NCBI GenBank assembly: GCA_024645245.1 | Contig: JAHEBN010000001.1 | Location: 1 to 64,000, forward strand | Direction of reading: 5' to 3' | DNA length: 64,000 bases | Source of the DNA: Jiulongibacter sp. | GTDB taxonomy: Bacteria; Bacteroidota; Bacteroidia; Cytophagales; Spirosomataceae | Part shown: in pieces, positions 49,627-58,547 of the stretch | How the letters are laid out: every line of letters begins with the position of its first letter | How positions within the stretch are numbered: position 1 is the stretch's first letter | Notes under the pieces: generated by a model | What the model saw: the letters and a program-made list of their open reading frames with translations, nothing else | Told to the model about the DNA's origin: nothing | The model's database searches: none | Translations under genes and position numbers: made by a program

Positions 49627-51246
49627 ATGTTAACAGTATCCAATATTTCGCTTCAGTTTGGCAAGCGTGTTCTTTTCGATGAGGTAAACCTGAAGTTCGT
49701 TCCTGGTAACGTATATGGTTTAATAGGTGCAAATGGAGCCGGTAAATCCACTTTTGTAAAGATTCTTTCTGGTGAGTTGGAACCAACCACCGGAGTTGTA
49801 AGTATGGATCCGGGCGAGCGTATGTCAGTTTTGAATCAAAACCAAAACGCTTTTGATGAATATACCGTGCTGGAAACGGTAATGAACGGCAATCCCCGAT
49901 TGATGGAGGTAATGAAAGAAAAGGATGCCATTTACATGAAAGAAGATTTTACGGAAGAAGATGGAAATATTGCAGCCAATCTGGAAGCTGAATTTGCTGA
50001 AATGAATGGCTGGGAGGCGGAATCTGATGCGGCTTCTTTACTTTCGGGCTTAGGTGTTAAAGAAGAATACCATGCTTCGCTTATGGCGGATATTAATCCT
50101 TCTGAAAAAGTGAAGGTTCTGCTTTCGCAAGCACTATTCGGTAATCCTGATGTGTTATTGCTCGATGAGCCTACCAACAACTTAGATATCGAGTCGATAC
50201 TTTGGTTGGAAAACTTCCTGATGAATTTTAAGAATACAGTGATTGTAGTATCTCACGATCGTCACTTTCTGGATAATGTGTGTACCTATATTGCCGATCT
50301 TGATTTCAAGAAAATCAATATCTATGGTGGTAACTACTCATTCTGGTATGAGTCGAGCCAGTTAGCAGCCCGTCAGCGAGCTGATCAGAATAAAAAAGCG
50401 GAAGATAAAAAGAAAGAACTCGAAGATTTCATTCGTCGTTTCTCGGCTAACGTGGCTAAATCAAAGCAAGCTACAGCCCGCCAGAAAATGATTGAAAAGC
50501 TGGACATAAGTACTATTCAGCCATCTTCACGTCGCTACCCATACATTGGTTTTAAACCCGAGCGTGAAGTAGGCGATCAGATTTTAATGGTGGAAAACCT
50601 GAGCTATAAAAACGATGAAGGGGATTATCTTTTCAAAGACCTGACTTTTCAGGTGATGAAAAACGATAAAATTGCATTCTTAAGTAAAGACGGACTGGCG
50701 GTATCGGCACTTTTTGATGTGTTGATGGGTAAAAAGAGAGAAACTTCGGGAATGTTTAAATGGGGAGTTACGATTACAAAAGATTATTTACCCAACGATA
50801 ATACCGATTATTTCAAAGATGCCAGCCTTAATCTGGTTGATTGGCTTCGTCAATATTCAACCGATAAGGACGAAACTTTTGTAAGGAGCTTTTTGGGAAG
50901 AATGCTTTTTGCGGGCGAAGAGGCACTGAAACAATGTACTGTACTTTCCGGGGGAGAAAAGCAGCGTTGTATGTTTTCTAAAATGATGCTTTCGAGCTCC
51001 AATGTTCTGCTTTTTGATGAACCTACTAATCACCTTGACTTGGAGTCTATTCAGGCACTAAACAAGGGTATGGAAGAATTTGACAGTAATATTTTGTTTA
51101 CTTGTCACGATCACCAGTTGACGAATACAGTAGCTAATAGAATTATCGAATTGGCACCAAGTGGTTGTTTGGATAAGTTGATGACTTTCGATGAATTCCT
51201 GACCGACGAAAGAGTAAAAGCCCAAAGAAAAGAATTGTACGCCTGA
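49627..51246 (+). CDS. ABC-F ATPase (YbiT-like) with one degenerate nucleotide site
   Basis: The 539-residue soluble tandem-ABC protein lacks membrane helices. NBD1 has a good Walker A (GANGAGKST, 34-42), Walker B (LLLDEPTNNLD) and H-switch (SHDRHF), but its signature reads INPSE (156-160) instead of LSGGE. A charged linker follows (about 245-290). NBD2 has an intact signature (LSGGEKQR, 440-447) and Walker B (FDEPTNHLD), but its Walker A is SKDGLAVS (353-360). ABC-F proteins act on the ribosome E site in translation control or antibiotic protection. One of the two composite sites should be unable to hydrolyse ATP. It is ended by a terminator at 51271. Confidence 0.94.
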   Translation: MLTVSNISLQFGKRVLFDEVNLKFVPGNVYGLIGANGAGKSTFVKILSGELEPTTGVVSMDPGERMSVLNQNQNAFDEYTVLETVMNGNPRLMEVMKEKDAIYMKEDFTEEDGNIAANLEAEFAEMNGWEAESDAASLLSGLGVKEEYHASLMADINPSEKVKVLLSQALFGNPDVLLLDEPTNNLDIESILWLENFLMNFKNTVIVVSHDRHFLDNVCTYIADLDFKKINIYGGNYSFWYESSQLAARQRADQNKKAEDKKKELEDFIRRFSANVAKSKQATARQKMIEKLDISTIQPSSRRYPYIGFKPEREVGDQILMVENLSYKNDEGDYLFKDLTFQVMKNDKIAFLSKDGLAVSALFDVLMGKKRETSGMFKWGVTITKDYLPNDNTDYFKDASLNLVDWLRQYSTDKDETFVRSFLGRMLFAGEEALKQCTVLSGGEKQRCMFSKMMLSSSNVLLFDEPTNHLDLESIQALNKGMEEFDSNILFTCHDHQLTNTVANRIIELAPSGCLDKLMTFDEFLTDERVKAQRKELYA

Positions 51247-51270
51247 AAATAAAAGTAAATTACAAGTGGA

Positions 51271-51298
51271 AAGCCCGTCAGCAATGCCGGGCTTTTTT
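51271..51298 (+). terminator. intrinsic terminator of the ABC-F gene
   Basis: AAGCCCG and CGGGCTT form a 7-bp GC-rich stem around CAGCAATGC-type loop sequence, followed by six T. Confidence 0.85.
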
Positions 51299-51349
51299 AG
51301 TTTATGAAGAAAAAATTAATCAAGTAATTCTTACATCGCGATGTCAATT

Positions 51350-51868
51350 TTACTTGATGATTTTCACCAAAACCACAAACTCCAAAAAAGTTTTTGGTTC
51401 GCCAAAGTTGGGATTATTCACGGGGAAAGGTCTGGTTTCGCCGGTCAAGTGGTAGTCGTGTCTAATGTACCAATCAATTAATTCTTTTCTCTGTGAAATT
51501 ACAGTCATTTCTATTCCGGATTTTCTCTGCTCTTTGGCTCTGGTTTCTGCTAATTCCAGAAATTTCTTTCCAATTCCCTTGCCCTGAGCATCGGGAGATA
51601 CACTGAGCATACCCAAATAGAGCAAATCCCCTTTATTACTTAGGTTTACACATCCAAGCAATGCATCGTTTTCTAGGTAAAGCCAAAACTCATTTTTGGG
51701 ATCATTAAGTAATTCTACAAGTTGAGCTTCGTTTGTACGAATACCACCCAACAAATCAGCCTCACTCGTCCAGCCTTTCTTAGAATTTTCTCCCCGAAAA
51801 GCGGAATCAACTAAGGTATTTATGGTAGAAATATCTCCTAAATTTGCTATTTTAAAATTACCACTCAT
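51350..51868 (-). CDS. GNAT-family N-acetyltransferase
   Basis: The 172-residue product has the GNAT acetyl-CoA-binding motif A (LSVSPDAQGKGIGKKFLELAE, about residues 90-110) and the preceding beta strands (DLLYLGML). The C-terminal part (YIRHDYHLTGETRPFPV) resembles small-molecule acetyltransferases. The substrate is unknown. It is a single gene, 99 bp after the sulfite-oxidase-like gene on the same strand. Confidence 0.88.
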   Translation of the reverse strand: MSGNFKIANLGDISTINTLVDSAFRGENSKKGWTSEADLLGGIRTNEAQLVELLNDPKNEFWLYLENDALLGCVNLSNKGDLLYLGMLSVSPDAQGKGIGKKFLELAETRAKEQRKSGIEMTVISQRKELIDWYIRHDYHLTGETRPFPVNNPNFGEPKTFLEFVVLVKIIK

Positions 51869-51967
51869 TCACTTTTTGGAAAATGGATTGATTTCTAAAT
51901 TATTCAAACATTTTCAATTTAAGCATTCTTGCATTTTCCCATTCAAACAAAATAAAAATCCCTAAAA

Positions 51968-52660
51968 TCAAGAATACCGATCATTTCGCCAAGGGTAAGC
52001 CGTATTTGAATAGCCTCTTTCTTCCCAAAAGCCACGTTTGTTTTGAGTCATAAATTCGATTCGTTTAATCCATTTCGAGCCTTTCCATGCATAAAGCTGT
52101 GGTGTGATCATGCGTACAGGTCCTCCGTGCTCCAAAGCAAGAGGTTCGCCATAAACAGTATGTGCCAGCAACACATCGGGCTTCAAAGCTTCTTCAATGG
52201 CCACATTGGTGGTGTAGGTGTCGTAGCCGTAACACATGATATGAGTGGCTTCTTCTTTGGGCATTACCAGTGCAGCCAAATCAAGCAAACTCACGCCTTT
52301 CCATTCCATGTCCATTTTGCTCCAGGTGGTTACACAGTGAAAGTCACTGGTGTCTTTGGTTTGAGGCAAAGCCATAAAATCAGCCCATTTAAGTACAATG
52401 GGATTCTCCACAGCACCATCTATCGTTAGTCGCCAGCGGTCTAGGCCAATTTCTGGATGATACCCCAAATCTAAAACCGGCCATTTTGCCGTAATGGTTT
52501 GTCCTTTGGGTAGCTGCGGCATGCCATGGCGATTGATGGCACCTGTACCCATTGGTTTGTCATCAGCCACCGAAGGTGTTTCACCCATTTGTTTTTCAAA
52601 ACGGGCCTTCAACTTCATACGGGCTTCTATAATTTTGTCTAGTTTATTGTTTGATTCCAT
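51968..52660 (-). CDS. sulfite-oxidase-like molybdopterin oxidoreductase
   Basis: The 230-residue product has the molybdopterin-binding fold of the sulfite oxidase/YedY family without the C-terminal dimerisation domain or a signal peptide. The Mo-coordinating Cys is in DFHCVTTWSKMDMEWKGVS. GYDTYTTNVAIEEAL, EHGGPVRMITPQLYAWKGSKW and the C-terminal ERGYSNTAYPW are also typical of the cytoplasmic sulfite oxidase-like proteins. The substrate is not known. It is divergent from the FAD-dependent oxidoreductase gene across 51 bp. Confidence 0.9.
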   Translation of the reverse strand: MESNNKLDKIIEARMKLKARFEKQMGETPSVADDKPMGTGAINRHGMPQLPKGQTITAKWPVLDLGYHPEIGLDRWRLTIDGAVENPIVLKWADFMALPQTKDTSDFHCVTTWSKMDMEWKGVSLLDLAALVMPKEEATHIMCYGYDTYTTNVAIEEALKPDVLLAHTVYGEPLALEHGGPVRMITPQLYAWKGSKWIKRIEFMTQNKRGFWEERGYSNTAYPWRNDRYS

Positions 52661-52711
52661 AAGTCAAAATTAACGATATTTACCATTCTAAGGTTTTAAA
52701 AAAGGAGAGGT

Positions 52712-54268
52712 ATGCAAGATAATTTTGAAATAATCATCATCGGCTCCGGCCACAATGCTTTAATTGCAGCTTGCTATCTGGCAAAAGCCGGTAGAAAAGT
52801 GCTGGTTTTAGAGAAGAATGACTACATCGGCGGTGCTACTACCTCACAAAAAGTATTTACTGATTATGAGGCTTATTTATCAAGGTATTCCTATTTGGTT
52901 AGTTTAATTCCCGATGAAATTATCCGGGATTTAGAATTGAATATTGAATTAAAGTCGCGTAAATTCGCTTCCTATACACCTTATTTTCAAAATGGTAAAG
53001 CTAAAGGCTTGTTGATTAGTAACGAAGATGAAAACCTCAGCCGGGAAAGTTTTTTAGAACTTACCGGCGATGATAGTGACTGGCAAGGCTATCAGGAATT
53101 GCTTAAAATGGAGCAGGAATTTGCTGAAGAAATCTGGGATTCCATGCTTTTGCCCTTAAAATCTAAATCCGATTGGAAGAAACATTTTGAAGCCATAGGT
53201 AAAGCCGAAGTTTGGAAAGCTTTTGTAGAAAAACCAATCGGCGAGATTATAGAAGAAAAAGTAAAATCGGATGTCCTGCGTGGTGTTTTACTTACCGATG
53301 CCAAAATCGGTGCTTATACCCATGCTCACGACAAAAGTTTGCTGCAAAACCGTACGTTTATTTACCACATTATTGGGCAGAAAACCGGAGAATGGAAAGT
53401 ACCGGTGGGAGGGATGGGTAAGGTGGCCGAACAGATAAGGCAAAAGGCCAAAGAACTGGGTGTGGAGTTCAGATTGAATGCAAAAGTTGACCAAATTAAT
53501 CCCGGCGAGAATAATCAAGTGATAGTTTTAGAAAATAGCGAAAAACTCCATGCTCCGATAGTTTTACTCAATGCCGCTATTCCCAAGTTTATTCCCGAAC
53601 CGGAATCAGAACAAAATATAGGAACCGCTTTTAAGATCAATCTGCTGTTGGAAAAACTACCCGAATTAAAAGATGATTCCGTAAAACCGGAAGATGCTTT
53701 TAGCGGCACTTTTCATATAAACCAGAATTATTCGCAACAAGAAAAAGCTTTTCTGGAGGCTTCCTCTGGCAAAATTCCTGAGACTTTTCCTTGCGAAATC
53801 TATTGCCATACGATAACTGACAACAGCATTTTATCGGAAGTGCTGAAACAAAAAGGCTTTCATACCATCACCGTATTTGGTTTGGATATGGCTTATCCGC
53901 TTTTTGTTAAGGATAATGAATCGGTTAAAAAATTAATAGTTGAAAAGTTCTTAAAAGGAATAAATGCTTTTCTTGAAATACCTTTAGAGGATTGCCTGGC
54001 AAAAGATAAAAACGGCCACTATTGTATAGAAGCAAAATCTGCACTTGATTTAGAAAGAGATTTGGGCATGCCTAAGGGCAATATTTTTCATAACCAGCTC
54101 AGTTGGTTTTATGCCACAAATGAGCAGGAAATTGGGAAATGGGGAGTTGAAACGAAATATCCCGGAATATTCCTTTGTGGTTCTACAGCCACACGTGGCG
54201 GTGCGGTGAGTGGTATTCCGGGAAGATATGCTGCTATAGCGGTACTTGAGTTTATTTCTGGCTTTTAA
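52712..54268 (+). CDS. phytoene-dehydrogenase-like FAD-dependent oxidoreductase
   Basis: The 518-residue product begins with a Rossmann FAD-binding motif (IIIIGSGHNALIAACYLAKAG, then VLVLEKNDYIGGATT). VPVGGMGKVAEQIRQKAKE in the middle and a C-terminal FAD motif (PGIFLCGSTATRGGAVSGIPGRYAA) follow. This is the CrtI/PYROXD2-like flavoprotein family. No carotenoid genes are nearby, so the substrate is open. The short 51-bp divergent gap with the sulfite-oxidase-like gene suggests joint control of two redox enzymes. Confidence 0.88.
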   Translation: MQDNFEIIIIGSGHNALIAACYLAKAGRKVLVLEKNDYIGGATTSQKVFTDYEAYLSRYSYLVSLIPDEIIRDLELNIELKSRKFASYTPYFQNGKAKGLLISNEDENLSRESFLELTGDDSDWQGYQELLKMEQEFAEEIWDSMLLPLKSKSDWKKHFEAIGKAEVWKAFVEKPIGEIIEEKVKSDVLRGVLLTDAKIGAYTHAHDKSLLQNRTFIYHIIGQKTGEWKVPVGGMGKVAEQIRQKAKELGVEFRLNAKVDQINPGENNQVIVLENSEKLHAPIVLLNAAIPKFIPEPESEQNIGTAFKINLLLEKLPELKDDSVKPEDAFSGTFHINQNYSQQEKAFLEASSGKIPETFPCEIYCHTITDNSILSEVLKQKGFHTITVFGLDMAYPLFVKDNESVKKLIVEKFLKGINAFLEIPLEDCLAKDKNGHYCIEAKSALDLERDLGMPKGNIFHNQLSWFYATNEQEIGKWGVETKYPGIFLCGSTATRGGAVSGIPGRYAAIAVLEFISGF

Positions 54269-54412
54269 CGAGCTTTAAGGTCAATTAGTTGAATACGGAT
54301 AAACGGATGTTCCAACGTGGATTACGCAGATAATCAGTAAAATCAACGTTCCCGAACCGGGATTAGCGTCATTCGCGTTCTTTTCCCTTCCAAATAATAA
54401 CTTCGTTAAAAA

Positions 54413-55684
54413 TTACGCAATCATCTCAAACCCACAAAAAGCTTGCAAAACCTTCGGCACTTTTATGCCATCTGCTGTCTGATTATTTTCCAGAATAGAA
54501 GCCAGAATACGTGGTAGTGCCAAAGCAGATCCATTCAGGGTATGCAAAAGCTGGGTTTTGCCATCTACTTTGTATCTCAACTTCAGCCTGTTTGCCTGAT
54601 ACGTTTCAAAATTAGAAACTGAACTTACTTCGAGCCAACGTTCCTGAGCTGCAGAGTAAACTTCAAAATCATACGTAAGTGCAGAAGTGAAGCCCATATC
54701 ACCGCCACAGAGTCTTAAAATACGGTAAGGCAATTCCAGTTTCTCCAATAATCCTTTTACATGCTCCACCATTTCGTCTAAAGCCTGATACGATTCTTCC
54801 GGCTTACGTACCTGCACAATCTCCACTTTATCAAATTGATGCAATCTGTTCAGTCCGCGTACATGAGCCCCCCAGCTACCCGCTTCCCGGCGAAAACAAG
54901 GCGTATAACCTACATTTTTTACAGGCAGCTCATTTTCACTCAAAATTACATCTCGATACATGTTTGTAATCGGTACTTCGGCGGTAGGTATCAGGTATAA
55001 ATCATCGGCAGTGGCGTGGTACATCTGGCCTTCTTTGTCTGGCAACTGACCTGTTCCAAAGCCCGAAGCGGCATTGATTACAATGGGAGTTTGCACTTCC
55101 ATATAACCGGCTTTTTCGGCTTCATTCAAGAAAAAATTGATTAATGCCCGCTGTATTTTGGCTCCTTTTCCTTTATAAAATGGGAAACCAGCACCCGATA
55201 CCTTATTACCCAGATCAAAATCTATGATGTCGTATTTCTTTATTAAATCCCAATGCGGCTGAGATCCCTCAGGCAAAACCGGTATTTCTCCATGTTTATA
55301 AACTTCCAGGTTATCTTCTGCAGAACGGCCCGAAGGGACTATCTCATTCGGCAGATTCGGAATCGTGACCAGCATTTCGTGCATGGCAGTTTCCAGTATT
55401 TTCAGATTATCTTCCAGTTGTTTGGAATCTACTTTAAGATCGGCAGTTTTTTGCTTGATTGATTCTGCTTCCTCCTTTTTTCCGGCTTTCATTAAGCCAC
55501 CTATTTCTTTGGCCAGGGCATTGGCTTCTGCCAGTTTCTGGTCCAGTTCCGACTGCGTCTCACGTCTTTTCAGGTCAATGGCCAAAAGATTATCAACCAC
55601 CTCTTCGGCATCTTTAAAATTCCGTTTATTAAGTCCGGCTATGGTTCTTTCTTTATTTTCTCGTACAAAAGCTAATTGCAGCAT
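54413..55684 (-). CDS. serS: serine--tRNA ligase
   Basis: SerRS charges tRNA-Ser (and tRNA-Sec where present). The 423-residue product has the N-terminal coiled-coil arm (about 30-105) and the class II catalytic core: TPIVINAASGFGTGQLP, LIPTAEVPITNMYRD, motif 2 (TPCFRREAGSWG), and motif 3 (NGSALALPRILASILEN). It is the last gene of a tight minus-strand group with lysC, a GNAT gene and a DinB-like gene, 3 bp after the latter. Confidence 0.97.
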   Translation of the reverse strand: MLQLAFVRENKERTIAGLNKRNFKDAEEVVDNLLAIDLKRRETQSELDQKLAEANALAKEIGGLMKAGKKEEAESIKQKTADLKVDSKQLEDNLKILETAMHEMLVTIPNLPNEIVPSGRSAEDNLEVYKHGEIPVLPEGSQPHWDLIKKYDIIDFDLGNKVSGAGFPFYKGKGAKIQRALINFFLNEAEKAGYMEVQTPIVINAASGFGTGQLPDKEGQMYHATADDLYLIPTAEVPITNMYRDVILSENELPVKNVGYTPCFRREAGSWGAHVRGLNRLHQFDKVEIVQVRKPEESYQALDEMVEHVKGLLEKLELPYRILRLCGGDMGFTSALTYDFEVYSAAQERWLEVSSVSNFETYQANRLKLRYKVDGKTQLLHTLNGSALALPRILASILENNQTADGIKVPKVLQAFCGFEMIA

Positions 55685-55687
55685 CGC

Positions 55688-56128
55688 TTAAAAGTTTTTA
55701 ATTAATCTTCGGTGGTAATTGATTTGGCCCATATGATAATTCAAATGGCCCAGCAAATGTATTAAAAAGAAACCGCTTGTCATGTCATCACCAAAAACAC
55801 GAACCGGATAGTTTTGATCCAGATTCTGAGCTGTGATTTTTGCCAGGGTTTCTCTAACAATTATTTGCGTTTCTTCTATTTCTGTAAGTAAGGCTGCCTG
55901 AGATATTTGCCCGGCAAATTCAAACTCCCGATTACGAATGTAGCCACTGTTACCCAACACTGCACCAATAAAATGTTTTAGATTTCCTACTAAATGCATA
56001 GCCAGGTTTCCGGCAGAATTGGTGATTCCTGTTGCTGTTTTAAATAAATCCGACTCCTCATAGGACTCAATTTCTTCTTTCAGTTTTTTCAGGTCTTTTT
56101 CAAAAACCTTTGCCAATTCATTCTTCAT
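55688..56128 (-). CDS. DinB-like (DUF1572) protein
   Basis: The 146-residue four-helix-bundle protein carries the His-rich metal pattern of the DinB/YfiT superfamily: NLAMHLVGNLKHF near residue 45 and HLLGHLNYHMGQINYHRR at the C-terminus. Members are thought to bind a divalent metal and act as thiol-dependent transferases (bacillithiol or similar), but this one's reaction is unknown. It overlaps the upstream GNAT gene by 4 bp and is 3 bp from serS. Confidence 0.86.
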   Translation of the reverse strand: MKNELAKVFEKDLKKLKEEIESYEESDLFKTATGITNSAGNLAMHLVGNLKHFIGAVLGNSGYIRNREFEFAGQISQAALLTEIEETQIIVRETLAKITAQNLDQNYPVRVFGDDMTSGFFLIHLLGHLNYHMGQINYHRRLIKNF

Positions 56129-56586
56129 AATTCTAATTTCATTTTTACATCGCCTCTTTCGTATACCAGTTCTCCATCATTAAAAGGGACTATTCGAAAA
56201 CCCATTTTTTCATATAAATGAATAGCTTGGGCTAGTTTACTGCTGGTTATAAGCTCGATTTCTTCCTTTTCCTTTTCTTTACACCATAAAATGCAGTGTT
56301 CTATTATTCTTCTCCCTATTCCTTTATTCTGGTACTTCTCATTTACGGCCATTTTGCCAAGTTCCATGCTATTTTCGGCAGCAGGAATAAGAGCACAAGT
56401 ACCAATTACAAGATCTTTTTCAAGTGCAAAGAATATTTCACCGCCAGTTTGAATAATGTACTTTTCGGGATCTGAAAAAACTTCTTTGTCTTTATTTTCA
56501 ACCCAGAAATAACCCTCAATCCATGCCAGATTCAAAGAACTGAATGCCTCCAAATACTTTTTCTGATATGGAATTATTTGTATCAA
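56125..56586 (-). CDS. GNAT-family N-acetyltransferase
   Basis: The 153-residue product shows GNAT motif A (MAVNEKYQNKGIGRRIIEHC, about residues 80-99) after a beta strand GTCALIPAAE, and the C-terminal IHLYEKMGFRIVP. This is typical of small RimI/MarR-associated-type acetyltransferases; the substrate is unknown. It sits 3 bp after lysC and overlaps the DinB-like gene by 4 bp, so it is co-transcribed with them. Confidence 0.89.
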   Translation of the reverse strand: MIQIIPYQKKYLEAFSSLNLAWIEGYFWVENKDKEVFSDPEKYIIQTGGEIFFALEKDLVIGTCALIPAAENSMELGKMAVNEKYQNKGIGRRIIEHCILWCKEKEKEEIELITSSKLAQAIHLYEKMGFRIVPFNDGELVYERGDVKMKLEL

Positions 56587-56589
56587 TTT

Positions 56590-57921
56590 TTACTCAAAAT
56601 TAAATAATCCTTCGTTCAGTGCTTCCAAAGCAGCATTTTTGTTGGTACCATCCACCAGCAATGAGATATTGTGCTCCGATGCACCATAGGAAATCATCCG
56701 GATCGGTATACCTTTCATAGCTTCCAGAATACGAATCGCGATACCCGGCTTATCTGCAAGGAAATTACCTACAATACAAATAATTGATTGATTGCGGTCA
56801 TGATCTTCCATTTGGGCAATCTGACTTAGTTTTTCTGTGATTTTCTCCAGATTCTCCGGATTATCGATGGTTACAGCCACCGAAACCTCCGAAGTGGTAA
56901 TCATATCGACCGGAGTTTTAAATTCTTCAAATATTTCGAATACCTTTCTCAAAAATCCATACGCATTCAGCATACGGGTAGAATGTATATAGATAGCGGT
57001 TACATTATCTTTTGCAGCAATGGCTTTGATTTCAGTCTGATTCGAGCTGTCGGCAGTTATCAAAGTTCCAGGTGCCGACGGATCCATGGTATTTTTCAAA
57101 CGCACCGGCACACCTCGCATTTTAGCCGGAGTTATGGTACTTGGGTGTAAAATTTTAGCACCGAAATAAGCCAATTCAGCAGCTTCCTCAAAACTTAGTT
57201 CGCGAACAGGGAAAGTACGTTTCACCACGCGTGGATCATTATTATGCATGCCGTCGATATCTGTCCAGATCTGAATTTCTTCAGCAGTAAGAGCACCACC
57301 TATAAGCGAAGCGGTGTAATCCGAACCTCCACGTTTCAGGTTATCTACTTCACCACGTGGGTTTCTACAGATAAAACCTTGTGTAACGATAATTTGCTTA
57401 TCGGCTTGAGGAACCAGCAGTTTCTTCATCAATTTTTCGATGCTTGCCAGTTCAGGTTCTCCGTCTGCATCGATACGCATATAATCCAAAGCGGGTAGTA
57501 ATACCACACTTTCTCCTTGCTCTTTCATATAAGCCGTAAACATGCGGGTAGATAGAATTTCCCCTTCGGCCACCAATTCCTTCTGTTTTTTCTGGGTAAA
57601 AGGAGCTATTCCAGCCAAAGAGCGAATAAACCCAAATTCACTGTCAATGATTTTTTTTCCTTCTTCTGATGAAGCCTCAGTGGTATATAATTCCTTTATA
57701 AAGCTTTCATAATGAGCATATAAGGTGACAATTTGTTGTTCAGCATCTCCTATTTTATTAGCCGCTAAAGCTTCTCCTATGGCAATTAAAGCATTGGTAG
57801 TTCCGGATAAAGCCGATAGCACAACCACTTTTCTTCCCGAATCGGCAGTTACCAATTCTCGGATAGATTTCATTCTTTCGGGCTTTCCTACCGAGGTGCC
57901 CCCAAATTTCCAGATTTGCAT
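56590..57921 (-). CDS. lysC: aspartate kinase (monofunctional)
   Basis: This enzyme phosphorylates aspartate, the first step to lysine, threonine, methionine and diaminopimelate. The 443-residue product has the amino-acid-kinase motif KFGGTSVGKPERM, GFICRNPRGEVDNLKRGGSDYTASLIG, and two C-terminal ACT regulatory domains (about 300-440; YIHSTRMLNAYGFLRKVFEIF and the NISLLVDGTNKNAALEAL end). No homoserine dehydrogenase domain is fused. Feedback control by lysine or threonine is likely through the ACT domains. It is the first gene of the lysC-GNAT-DinB-serS group. Confidence 0.96.
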   Translation of the reverse strand: MQIWKFGGTSVGKPERMKSIRELVTADSGRKVVVLSALSGTTNALIAIGEALAANKIGDAEQQIVTLYAHYESFIKELYTTEASSEEGKKIIDSEFGFIRSLAGIAPFTQKKQKELVAEGEILSTRMFTAYMKEQGESVVLLPALDYMRIDADGEPELASIEKLMKKLLVPQADKQIIVTQGFICRNPRGEVDNLKRGGSDYTASLIGGALTAEEIQIWTDIDGMHNNDPRVVKRTFPVRELSFEEAAELAYFGAKILHPSTITPAKMRGVPVRLKNTMDPSAPGTLITADSSNQTEIKAIAAKDNVTAIYIHSTRMLNAYGFLRKVFEIFEEFKTPVDMITTSEVSVAVTIDNPENLEKITEKLSQIAQMEDHDRNQSIICIVGNFLADKPGIAIRILEAMKGIPIRMISYGASEHNISLLVDGTNKNAALEALNEGLFNFE

Positions 57922-57995
57922 GTTTATCTATATACTTTTTAAGATTTTAGAATATCGATCAATGATATTAATGTTTATTTCTTCCTGGTGTTTTC

Positions 57996-58472
57996 TTAAA
58001 AACCCAACATTTTCACAGCCGTAATCGCCGCTTCGTCTCCCTTATTTCCATGTTTGCCACCCGATCTTTCCAGGGCTTGCTCATAGGTATTGGGTGTTAA
58101 TACCCCAAAAATCACAGGTTTATTGTATTTTAAACTCACATTTGTAAGTCCCTGTGCTACTGCATGATTTATATAATCATTGTGTTTGGTTTCGCCTTGT
58201 ATCACACAGCCAATTGCAATTACCGCATCTATATCTTCTTTTTGTGCAAAAACCTGGGCTCCGAAGCTTAGTTCGAAACTTCCGGGAACATTGGTAATAA
58301 TAATGTTTTCTTCTTTTGCCCCGTGTTTAAGCAAGGTGGCTATCGCACCATCCCGTAAACCACCGGTGATTTCTTCGTTCCATTCTGCAACTATAATTGC
58401 AAACCTTTTATCACTTATATCGGGTATTCCGGAAGTATTATAAACTGATAAATTTTTGTGAGCTGTACTCAT
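57996..58472 (-). CDS. ribH: 6,7-dimethyl-8-ribityllumazine synthase
   Basis: RibH condenses the ribityl-pyrimidinedione with dihydroxybutanone phosphate, the penultimate step of riboflavin synthesis. The 158-residue product has FAIIVAEWNEEITGGLRDGA, VPGSFELSFGAQVFA, VIAIGCVIQGETKHNDYINHAV (with the catalytic His) and PVIFGVLTPNTYEQALERSG. No FMN riboswitch is visible upstream. The terminator of the preceding TPR gene lies directly before it. Confidence 0.96.
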   Translation of the reverse strand: MSTAHKNLSVYNTSGIPDISDKRFAIIVAEWNEEITGGLRDGAIATLLKHGAKEENIIITNVPGSFELSFGAQVFAQKEDIDAVIAIGCVIQGETKHNDYINHAVAQGLTNVSLKYNKPVIFGVLTPNTYEQALERSGGKHGNKGDEAAITAVKMLGF

Positions 58473-58494
58473 GTCTTTTTTAAAAATATGGTAT

Positions 58495-58527
58495 AAAAAA
58501 AGGGATAAACCTGTCAGGCTTATCCCT
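58495..58527 (-). terminator. intrinsic terminator of the TPR gene
   Basis: AGGGATAAACCTG and CAGGCTTATCCCT pair with few mismatches (58501-58527). On the minus strand this is followed by T6, located 20 bp after the TPR stop and just before ribH. Confidence 0.85.
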
Positions 58528-58547
58528 AAATATATCTTTTCGGGAAA

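Noticed and set aside
49247-49786. 179-codon minus-strand ORF across the GH25 end and ABC-F start
   Set aside because: It is antisense to two well-supported genes and has no recognisable domain.
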